The translations under genes and the position numbers were made by a program. Below are positions 16,177 through 23,431 of a stretch of 64,000 nucleotides of DNA, in pieces. A model generated the notes under the pieces. It saw nothing but the letters and a program-made list of their open reading frames with translations, was not told the DNA's origin and ran no database searches. Every line of letters begins with the position of its first letter. The first letter of the stretch is position 1. The DNA comes from Pseudomonadales bacterium (lineage in GTDB: Bacteria > Pseudomonadota > Gammaproteobacteria > Pseudomonadales > Azotimanducaceae), in the NCBI GenBank assembly GCA_024234635.1, contig JACKNX010000003.1, positions 186,001 to 250,000 on the forward strand, written 5' to 3'.

Positions 16177-16887
16177 CTACCCTCCCATCTGCTGCTGAAA
16201 CTCGGCGAGATCAAAGTAGTCGCGCCAGGCCGTGATGCCGGCTGCGGATACCTCGAACACACCCATCACCCGCACGGCAATCCAGCGACCGTTGACGAGA
16301 AACCGGTCCACCCGCTCGTTCATGACAACGCTGCCGTTAGCGGCACTCTGGAGTACCTCGAAACGGATCTCAGACGCCATACCCAGAAACGGTGCCAGCG
16401 AAGCCCGTATGGCGGCAGAGCCCGTTACGGGTTCCATGGGAATGTTGTGGTAGACGGCATCCGGTGCGAAACAGGCCTCGATGGCATCGAGGTCCCGGGC
16501 ATCGAAAGCCTGCATCAGGGCTGTCACCCTCTCCTGTGGCTGCATCATTTCCCCCAGTAATCCATATTGTTCCGAATCTGCCCCGGCGAACATCGCCAGG
16601 TACTCCCGCCACACGACCACGGCGTGCCTCTGACGCCGATCCAGTCCGTCGCCAGCCAGGCGGTCGATAATTCGCTGCGCCTGGCCGGTGTCAAACCTTA
16701 CGACAAACATGTCGGTGCGCGCATCTCCGGAAAAGTCTGACGGCTTACCGATGGGCGGCTGATTCAAGAGGGTGTCGAACACGGCCTGCAGTGCATCATC
16801 GGCAACACGACTCCGCGTCCATTCGAGCAGGGCGCGGGAAAACACGTCGGGGCGCGCGCACAGGGCTTTGTAGGCAGCCCAGTCCAA
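16177..16887 (-). CDS. Two-part protein: unknown N-terminal region plus limonene-epoxide-hydrolase-like domain
   Basis: A 236-residue protein. Residues about 115-236 match the limonene-1,2-epoxide hydrolase/SnoaL-like cone fold: RVTALMQAFDARDLDAIEAC, FAPDAVYHNIPMEPVTG, SVVMNERVDRFLVNGRW and the ending ITAWRDYFDL. The Asp/Arg/Asp-type polar residues of LEH (NERVDRF and WRDYFD) are recognisable. Residues 1-110 are a helical-looking segment (MDWAAYKALCARPDVFSRALL) that I do not recognise. Possible roles are epoxide opening or ligand binding in the adjacent acyl-CoA pathway. The gene overlaps none of its neighbours but is packed 14 bp after purC and 5 bp before the biotinyl gene. Confidence 0.72.
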   Translation of the reverse strand: MDWAAYKALCARPDVFSRALLEWTRSRVADDALQAVFDTLLNQPPIGKPSDFSGDARTDMFVVRFDTGQAQRIIDRLAGDGLDRRQRHAVVVWREYLAMFAGADSEQYGLLGEMMQPQERVTALMQAFDARDLDAIEACFAPDAVYHNIPMEPVTGSAAIRASLAPFLGMASEIRFEVLQSAANGSVVMNERVDRFLVNGRWIAVRVMGVFEVSAAGITAWRDYFDLAEFQQQMGG

Positions 16888-16901
16888 ATGCCCCTCAGCG
16901 A

Positions 16902-17834
16902 TCAGAAATCATCGAGGTGCAACTGCCCGCCGGTGAGCAGTTCATACGCTTCCAGGTACCTGCCAAGCGTGCGCTCCACGATCTCCGGGGGCAGAACCGG
17001 ACCGGGCGGCGTCTTGTTCCACCCCCCCTGGTGCACCAGCTCTTCCAGGTAGTTGCGGACGATCTGCTTATCGAAACTCCGCTGCTCCCGTCCCGGCTCC
17101 CAGTCGTCTGCCGGCCAGAAGCGGGAGCAATCCGGCGTGAATATCTCATCCGCGAGAATGGGTTGCTCCTGCCCGGGCAACAGGCCGAACTCGAACTTGG
17201 TATCGGCGAGGATGATGCCACGTGTCAGCGCGTAGTCGCGGGCACGTACGTACAGATCCAGCGTCAGGTGTGCAATCGCAGCCATGTTTGCCGCGCCGAT
17301 GACGCCAACGCCTTCATCATAGGTGATGTTCTCGTCGTGCCCGGCCGCCGCCTTTGTGGACGGCGTGAACAGGGGCTGCGGCAACCGGTCGCCATTGCGA
17401 AGACCCGTGGGCAGTACATGGCCGCAGACTCGGCCACTGGCCTGGTAGTCCTTCCAGCCACTGCCTGCGAGGTAGCCACGTGCGATGCACTCCACCGGCA
17501 GGATGTTCACCCGGCGACACAACATGATGCGACCATTGAGCGCCGCACGCTCTGTCGCGTTCAGCCCTGGCACATCCGCCACATCCATCGACAGCAGATG
17601 ATTGGGTACAACGTCGGCGAAGCGGTCGAACCAGAACCGGGAGATCTGCGTAAGCACGATACCCTTGCCCGGCAGACCATTGGCCATCACGACGTCGAAG
17701 GCGCTGATCCTGTCCGTCGCCACGATCAGGAGCGCGTCGCTGCCGTCCGTCAGCCGCACATCGTACAGATCCCGTACCTTGCCGCTACGACGGTTCGGTA
17801 GCGGCAGATCCGTTTGCAGCAACGCCTCACGCAT
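16902..17834 (-). CDS. purC: Phosphoribosylaminoimidazole-succinocarboxamide synthase (SAICAR synthetase)
   Basis: A 310-residue PurC of the longer type. It catalyses ATP-dependent condensation of CAIR with aspartate to form SAICAR in purine biosynthesis. Signatures include LPNRRSGKVRDLYDV, ATDRISAFDVVM, ECIARGYLAGSGWKDYQ and the family signature LADTKFEFGL. The long form is related to yeast Ade1. The gene sits between an SDR gene (38 bp upstream) and the LEH-fold gene (14 bp downstream), so it appears to lie inside a run of catabolic genes without a visible pathway link. Confidence 0.97.
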   Translation of the reverse strand: MREALLQTDLPLPNRRSGKVRDLYDVRLTDGSDALLIVATDRISAFDVVMANGLPGKGIVLTQISRFWFDRFADVVPNHLLSMDVADVPGLNATERAALNGRIMLCRRVNILPVECIARGYLAGSGWKDYQASGRVCGHVLPTGLRNGDRLPQPLFTPSTKAAAGHDENITYDEGVGVIGAANMAAIAHLTLDLYVRARDYALTRGIILADTKFEFGLLPGQEQPILADEIFTPDCSRFWPADDWEPGREQRSFDKQIVRNYLEELVHQGGWNKTPPGPVLPPEIVERTLGRYLEAYELLTGGQLHLDDF

Positions 17835-17872
17835 TACCCACTCCTTCGCGCAGGTGGAATCCTCGCAATCCG

Positions 17873-18637
17873 TCAGGCGGTGCTGCCGCCGTCCGCCATG
17901 TACACGCCGCCGGTAACCCAGCTGCTGTCGTCGCTGGAAAGGAACAGCATGACCTGCGCAATTTCCTCCGGCATCCCGTAGCGCTGCATCGGTATACCAG
18001 CGGCCACGCCGGCCTTCACGGCCGCCGCATTGCCAGGGCTCATGCCCTCTTCGAGACTGCGCATCATGCGCGTTTCCACGGGCGACGGATTCACCGTGTT
18101 GACGCGGATATGGTGTGGCGCGCCTTCTTTTGCGGCGCTACGCATCAGACCGATGACCGCGTGCTTGCTCGTGACATATGGTGAAAGACCCGCTGTGCCC
18201 CCCACACCCGCCACGGACGACGTGATCACAATGCTGCCGCCGCCACGTTCGCGCATTGCGGGAAACACTGACTTCAGGCCCAGAAAGACGCCTTTCACGT
18301 TGACGGCAATCACCTGATCGAAACGCGCCTCGTCCTGCTCTTCGATGGACTTCACGTCACCTTCGATACCGGCATTGGCCAGAAAGACGTCGACACCGCC
18401 GAACTTCTCCTTCGCTGCTGCGACCATGGCGTTGTTGTCCGCCGACTTCGTCACGTCGGCAACAAAGTAATGCACGCGATTGCTGCCGATATCCGCAACA
18501 GTATCGCGCAGCGCCTGTTCGTTCAGGTCAACCAGCAGCACATTGGCGCCTTCACGCGCGAACAACGCACCTGCCGCCTTGCCGATTCCACCCGCACCAC
18601 CGGTGATGATGGCCGTCTTGCCTTCCAGTCTTCCCAC
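17873..18637 (-). CDS. Short-chain dehydrogenase/reductase (FabG-like fold)
   Basis: A 254-residue classical SDR. The nucleotide loop is TGGAGGIGKAAGALFAREG, then LLVDLN, where the Asp after beta2 favours NAD. The middle has ADVTKS and LANAGIEG, and the active site has ITSSVAG (Ser) and YVTSKHA (Tyr-x-x-x-Lys). It ends in VTGGVYMADGGSTA, as in most FabG-like enzymes. The substrate is unknown. The start is a GTG just before the glycine loop. It is 25 bases downstream of the PLP-enzyme gene and 38 upstream of purC, all on the same strand. Confidence 0.88.
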   Translation of the reverse strand: MGRLEGKTAIITGGAGGIGKAAGALFAREGANVLLVDLNEQALRDTVADIGSNRVHYFVADVTKSADNNAMVAAAKEKFGGVDVFLANAGIEGDVKSIEEQDEARFDQVIAVNVKGVFLGLKSVFPAMRERGGGSIVITSSVAGVGGTAGLSPYVTSKHAVIGLMRSAAKEGAPHHIRVNTVNPSPVETRMMRSLEEGMSPGNAAAVKAGVAAGIPMQRYGMPEEIAQVMLFLSSDDSSWVTGGVYMADGGSTA

Positions 18638-18661
18638 CTTGTTCCCCCTGTTTTCCGCTGC

Positions 18662-19909
18662 CTATTGCTCGCTTGCGGCGGCGTAGGCCGCCTCGAAGTC
18701 CCGCTCCAGATCATCAGCGTCCTCGATACCCACGGATATGCGGATGAGCGAATCGTCAATACCCATGCTCGCCCGCCGCTGCGCGCCCATCTCATGGTAG
18801 ATGGTGTGTGCCACGGGAATTGCCAGCGTGCGGTTGTCACCCAGATTGCTGGACTTGATGACAACGCGCAAACCGTTGAGAAACCGCCACAGGTCCACCT
18901 GATGGGCCAGTTCGAAACTGAACAGTGCCCCAGGGTGACGGAACAGCCGCATTGCCCGCGAATGCTGCGGATGGCTTGTCAGCCCCGGATAGTAAACCGC
19001 ATTCACCCACGGCTGTGCCCGCAGAAACGCGGTGAGGCGCGCGGCACTGGCACACTGCCGTTCCAGACGCAGGGCAAGTGTCTCCGCGCCGACGGCGATA
19101 TGGTGCGCCGCCTCCGGCCCCAGCGCCGCACCGAAGTCCCTGAGACCTTTTTTCTTGATCTGCGTGATCCCCCACTTGCGGGGATCACCCTGTTTGTAGA
19201 TGTCGTAGAGATTGCTGAAACCTGCCCAGTCAAACAGGCCGGTCTCCGTAATCGCTCCGCCCAGCGCGTTACCGTGCCCGCCGATGTACTTGGTCAGCGA
19301 GTTCACCACCAGGCTGGCGCCAACGGACTTCGGCTGAAACAGGTATGGCGAGGTCATGGTGTTGTCCACCACGTAGAGCAGTTGCTTTTCCGCGGCGAGT
19401 TCCCCGATGGCGTCCAGGGCCGCCACCTGGGTCACCGGATTGGCGATGGTCTCCGTGAAAATGAGCTTCGTCTCCGGCCGGATGGCAGCACGCACGGCGT
19501 CCACGTCCGTGGCATCGACAAAACTCACGTCGATACCCTGAGCGGCAAAACTCATGAACAGGCTGTTGGTGTTGCCGAACAGATAGGCGCTGGAGATGAA
19601 ATGATCACCCTTGCGCAACAGGGCAAACAGCATGGTGCCGATCGCTGCCATGCCCGTGCCAAAACAGACGGAAGCCACGCCGTCTTCCATGCGCGTAATC
19701 TTGGTCTGCAGCGCTTCGACCGTGGGATTGACCTGCCGACCGTAGGTAAAGCCACCCTGACGCCCCTGAAACACCGCCGCCAGATCACGGGCGTCGTCGT
19801 AGCCGTACGCCACCGTGGCGTGGATCGGCTTCTGCAGACTGCCGTGCTCGATGGGGTCCAGCCGGTCACTGTGAACGATTCGTGTGGTGAAGCCGTCCAA
19901 GAGGGGCAT
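18662..19909 (-). CDS. Cys/Met-metabolism PLP enzyme (O-acyl-homoserine sulfhydrylase-like)
   Basis: A PLP-dependent enzyme of 415 residues, family of cystathionine gamma-synthase and O-acetyl/O-succinylhomoserine sulfhydrylase. Visible motifs are TYGRQVNPTVEALQ (substrate phosphate and PLP contacts), FGTGMAAIGTMLFALL, VVDNTMTSPYLFQP and the PLP lysine in NSLTKYIGGHGNALGG. The C terminus has VKSSN-like VIKSSNLGDNRTL and LIRISVGIEDADDLERDFE. It probably forms homocysteine from an activated homoserine or acts as a gamma-lyase; motifs alone do not separate these. The frame also opens with GTG 19933; ATG 19909 is chosen arbitrarily in the absence of a clear ribosome site. The metR-like gene at 10178 is a possible regulator. 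Confidence 0.85.
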   Translation of the reverse strand: MPLLDGFTTRIVHSDRLDPIEHGSLQKPIHATVAYGYDDARDLAAVFQGRQGGFTYGRQVNPTVEALQTKITRMEDGVASVCFGTGMAAIGTMLFALLRKGDHFISSAYLFGNTNSLFMSFAAQGIDVSFVDATDVDAVRAAIRPETKLIFTETIANPVTQVAALDAIGELAAEKQLLYVVDNTMTSPYLFQPKSVGASLVVNSLTKYIGGHGNALGGAITETGLFDWAGFSNLYDIYKQGDPRKWGITQIKKKGLRDFGAALGPEAAHHIAVGAETLALRLERQCASAARLTAFLRAQPWVNAVYYPGLTSHPQHSRAMRLFRHPGALFSFELAHQVDLWRFLNGLRVVIKSSNLGDNRTLAIPVAHTIYHEMGAQRRASMGIDDSLIRISVGIEDADDLERDFEAAYAAASEQ

Positions 19910-19954
19910 ACCGGGAAAAAAACGGGCTGGCACTATACGCCAGCAGGGACGCGA

Positions 19955-22195
19955 TCAGGAAGCCGCGGCTACCGGTTCGGTCACCACGATGTTCGCGAAT
20001 GGTTCATCGCGCAGCATCTGGCACACATCCCGGGCCGGCAACGGCTCACTGAATATGTAGCCCTGGACTTCGCTGCAACCCTGGCTCTTGAGGTACGTAA
20101 GCTGGGTGTTGTTCTCCACCCCTTCGGCGATCAGGTCGAGCTTGAGCCCTCGTGCCATGGCCACAATGGCGTTGATGATGCTGGCACCGCCATCCACTTC
20201 TTCCTCGCGGATGTCGCATACGAAACTGCGATCGATTTTCAGGGTGTTGATGGGAAACTGGCGCAGGTAGCTCAGGGAGGAATATCCCGTGCCGAAGTCG
20301 TCGATGGCAACACAGGCACCCAGCGCCCTGAGCTGCTTGAGCTTGGGAATGATCACTTCCATGTCCTGCATCAGGGTATTTTCGGTGATCTCCAGTTTGA
20401 CCCGGTGCGGCTTGAGCCCTGCCGTGCGCATCGCGCCGACGATCTGCTCGACGAAGCCTTCCTTCTCGAGTTGCTGCGCGGAGACATTAACGGACAGGCG
20501 CACGTTGGCAACGCCTGAACGTTCCCACTCGGCCACGTCCGCGAAGGCCTGACGCTGCACGTACTCGTCGAGCTGGATGATGAGCCCGGTTTCCTCGGCC
20601 AACGGCAGGAACTCGGCGGGGCCGAGCATGCCCCGCTCCGGATGTCGCCAGCGCACCAGCGCCTCAACGCCGGTGATACGTCCGCTCGCAAGGCACACCT
20701 GGGGCTGGTAGTAGACCTCGAACTCGCCCCGCGCCATGCCGTTGCGTACTTCGCGCTCCAGCGTCAGGCGGGTGGAGAAACGGTGGTTCATCTCATCGGT
20801 GAAGAACTGGTAGCCATTCTTGCCGCGGCTCTTGATGTGATACATCGCAATATCCGCGTTCTGGATCAGTGCCTCGGCGGAATCACCGGCTTCCGGATAC
20901 ATGGCGATACCGATGCTGGCTCCCACGAACAGCTCGTGCCCATCGATCACAAACGGTGAGCCCAGTCGGTCGAGGATCTTGCCCGCGATGACCACAACGT
21001 CGTCGCGCGTGCGCACCTCCGGCAGCAGCAGCGTGAATTCATCACCACCGAACCGGGACAGCGTGTCACCGCGGCGCAGGCAGCTCTGCAGGCGATTGGC
21101 AACCGCTTTCAGCAACCGGTCGCCCATCGTGTGACCGAGGGTGTCGTTCACCACCTTGAATCGATCGAGGTCCAGGAACATGACCGCCAGGCGGATCTTG
21201 TTGCGCTGTCCCTGGGTAATGGCGAGCTCCAGACGATCCTTCAACAGGGCGCGGTTCGGCAGGTGCGTGAGCAGGTCGTGGTAGGCCTGGAAGTTGATGA
21301 CTTCCTGGGCTTCCTTGCGCTCGCTGATATCGCGGATGGTCCCGAAGGTGCCAACAAAGGTCTGCCGGTTGCGTTCCCGGGGGTCGGTATAGACACCCTG
21401 CGCGGTGAGCTCCACCCAGACCGACTGCACGTCGGTAAAGCGCGTGCCCATGCGTTTGAGCGAACTGCGCAACTTGAGTTCGACGTTGCGGGCCGCGCGC
21501 GTGCCCGTGCGGCGCTCACTGAAGACGTTGGCCGCCACATCCAGGTACTCGGCATCCACGAGTTCCGTGTAGTGGCGCGACAGCAATTCCGTCTTGTCGA
21601 AACCCAGCATCGGCCCGAGCCGGTCATTGAGGAAGGTAAAACAGCCGTTGCGGTCCAGCATGTAGACCAGGTCCGGCGAGCTGTTGACGATAAACCGGTG
21701 CAGCTCTTCGCTGGCGCGAAGCTGCGCGCCCATATCCTGGTTTTCGTTTTCCAGCCGCACCTGCCGGAGCGCGGTTTCCATGGTCGCGATCAGCTCGGCG
21801 GCTTCGTAGGGCTTTTTCACGAAGTCGAACGCACCGCAGTGCAGCGCGTGCTTCACGCCGCTGAAGCTGGCGTCGCCGGATACGACGATGACCTTCGTAT
21901 CGATCTGTTCGCGGGCAATGAAATCGAGGACGTCATGCCCGCTGACACCGGGCATGATCAAATCCAGCAGCACCACATCGTAGGCGTCGGCCGCCAGCGC
22001 ATCGAGCGCTGCCTGTCCACCAAGCGCACGAGTTGCCTGATAGCCGTGCAGCGTCACCAGCTGGTAGAGACTTTCCAGCAGGTCCTTCTTGTCGTCCACC
22101 AGCAGAATGCGGACATCATCCGCAGGAATCACCCGTCTGCCCGCCGCTCCCTCAGTCGGTCCGGGAGCCGAAGATTCCAGTGAGGCAATAGTCAT
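19955..22195 (-). CDS. Response regulator with REC-PAS-GGDEF-EAL domains
   Basis: A 746-residue cytoplasmic signalling protein with no membrane segment. The order is receiver (ILLVDDKKDLLE, phospho-acceptor in VVLLDLIMPGVSG, Lys in FVKKPYEAAEL), PAS (ELHRFIVNSSPDLVYMLDRNG through GTIRDISERKEA), GGDEF (HDLLTHLPNRALLKDRL, intact RFGGDEF) and EAL (VEALVRWRHPERG, ITENTLMQ, IDDFGTGYSSLSYL, EGVENNTQ, QGYIFSEPL). Both the cyclase and phosphodiesterase signatures are complete, so it could make or cleave c-di-GMP under phosphorylation control. No histidine kinase is adjacent. ATG 22195 has GGAG five bases upstream and gives a start just before the receiver; the frame extends to 22282. Confidence 0.92.
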   Translation of the reverse strand: MTIASLESSAPGPTEGAAGRRVIPADDVRILLVDDKKDLLESLYQLVTLHGYQATRALGGQAALDALAADAYDVVLLDLIMPGVSGHDVLDFIAREQIDTKVIVVSGDASFSGVKHALHCGAFDFVKKPYEAAELIATMETALRQVRLENENQDMGAQLRASEELHRFIVNSSPDLVYMLDRNGCFTFLNDRLGPMLGFDKTELLSRHYTELVDAEYLDVAANVFSERRTGTRAARNVELKLRSSLKRMGTRFTDVQSVWVELTAQGVYTDPRERNRQTFVGTFGTIRDISERKEAQEVINFQAYHDLLTHLPNRALLKDRLELAITQGQRNKIRLAVMFLDLDRFKVVNDTLGHTMGDRLLKAVANRLQSCLRRGDTLSRFGGDEFTLLLPEVRTRDDVVVIAGKILDRLGSPFVIDGHELFVGASIGIAMYPEAGDSAEALIQNADIAMYHIKSRGKNGYQFFTDEMNHRFSTRLTLEREVRNGMARGEFEVYYQPQVCLASGRITGVEALVRWRHPERGMLGPAEFLPLAEETGLIIQLDEYVQRQAFADVAEWERSGVANVRLSVNVSAQQLEKEGFVEQIVGAMRTAGLKPHRVKLEITENTLMQDMEVIIPKLKQLRALGACVAIDDFGTGYSSLSYLRQFPINTLKIDRSFVCDIREEEVDGGASIINAIVAMARGLKLDLIAEGVENNTQLTYLKSQGCSEVQGYIFSEPLPARDVCQMLRDEPFANIVVTEPVAAAS

Positions 22196-22297
22196 TGTCT
22201 CCGATTGCCAGCCTGGCTGGTCGGCGTAGTTCATTCGCGATCTGTTCCGCACATGCTCGGAATGGCGTCGGATTGTGAACAATTTTTTCGCTTATAG

Positions 22298-23431
22298 CTA
22301 CTTGTCGTCCTGCATATAACCGGTGAGTTCCAGATAGCCCGCTCCGACGTCAGCCCCGGCTGCATCGTGCACCGCTACCAGACCCTCCCAGTAGGGAATC
22401 AGTGTGCGCATGCGTTGATCGTCGACCAGCGCCCGCACCGTCCAGGACTCCCCGTCAACCGTCACGTGCCAGCCGATTGGCCAGGCAACGCCGTCCTCAT
22501 CACGCCACCAGTGCCGGGGCTGCATCGCAAAGTCGCCGGCCGCGAGATGCCGGCTCACCCCTGCAGGCGAGACCAGCAACCCCTGATCGTACGGATCGCG
22601 CGCGCCATCGGCACGCCGCAGCCGGAAGGTCATGAGCGCGCGCCCATCATCCAGGTGCAGGGCCAGCCAGTCCCAGCCCTGCTGGCCGGCGCTGAGCACG
22701 CTGGTGCTCCACTCATGATCGAACCAGCCGACGCCTGTGATGGATCGCGCCTGGGCGCCGCTGCCAAGCGTACCCGTCACCTGCAACGCCGGCCACGAGT
22801 AGTAGTAGGACGCCTGGCCGTCACCCTTGCGCGACAGTCCTTCCTCGCCCTGCGCCACGGGAGGATAGGTCGCTCGAAATGACAGATCCATGGAGAGCGT
22901 GTCCGCCACCAGCGCCAGTGAGCCACCGGACCCGGTGAGTTTCAGCCGCCAATCCTCGAGAAACACCTCTATCACGTCCGCGTCGGCCGTAACGCCGGCA
23001 AGCGAGGGATGCTGCCGACTCAGACGCTCCCGCTGCTCATGTGTCCCGGCGGCAACATCCGTCACCGCCACATGCGCCAGATAAACCGCGTCCAGTTGCC
23101 AGGGTTGACGGTGCTGCGCACCGCTGGCCGACAACGCCTCCAGACCTTGCCGGAACAGCGTGAATTGCACGCCCATCGCTTGTCCCTGCGCATCGCGGGC
23201 GGCAATCGTGAGATACCACCACTCGCTGCGAAACGCCGGGTGCTGGGCGTGATCCGCAGGGAAACGCAGCGGCACCACGCGGTCCGCCACCGCGAAACCG
23301 TCCGCATCGGCGGCTCCGAGCACGTCGCCAACACGTAACCCACCGATCGTTGGCGTACCAGGTCGACCGGTAGCCGGGTGATCGCCACAACCCAGCAGCA
23401 TTACCAACAGTGCCGTGCAAAGACGCCTCAT
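22298..23431 (-). CDS. AttH/CrtC-like lipocalin lipoprotein
   Basis: A 377-residue probable lipoprotein. A signal peptide, MRRLCTALLVMLLGCGD, ends in a lipobox (LLGC), predicting cleavage before the Cys and membrane anchoring. The mature part is an AttH-like double lipocalin: HPAFRSEWWYLT, VQFTLFRQGLE, YLAHVAVTDVAAG, SWPALQVTGTL, GVGWFDHEWSTS and GWDWLALHLDDG. The carotenoid 1,2-hydratase CrtC belongs to the same superfamily. The start overlaps the stop of the FtsX-like gene as ATGA. Such a lipoprotein is commonly coupled with an ABC ATPase and a large permease of unknown substrate. It may receive or deliver a lipophilic compound in the periplasm. Confidence 0.87.
   Translation of the reverse strand: MRRLCTALLVMLLGCGDHPATGRPGTPTIGGLRVGDVLGAADADGFAVADRVVPLRFPADHAQHPAFRSEWWYLTIAARDAQGQAMGVQFTLFRQGLEALSASGAQHRQPWQLDAVYLAHVAVTDVAAGTHEQRERLSRQHPSLAGVTADADVIEVFLEDWRLKLTGSGGSLALVADTLSMDLSFRATYPPVAQGEEGLSRKGDGQASYYYSWPALQVTGTLGSGAQARSITGVGWFDHEWSTSVLSAGQQGWDWLALHLDDGRALMTFRLRRADGARDPYDQGLLVSPAGVSRHLAAGDFAMQPRHWWRDEDGVAWPIGWHVTVDGESWTVRALVDDQRMRTLIPYWEGLVAVHDAAGADVGAGYLELTGYMQDDK

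Noticed and set aside
18470..20518. Long plus-strand open frame across the PLP-enzyme and GGDEF-EAL genes
   Set aside because: Antisense to two well-supported genes. No ribosome site and no family resemblance.
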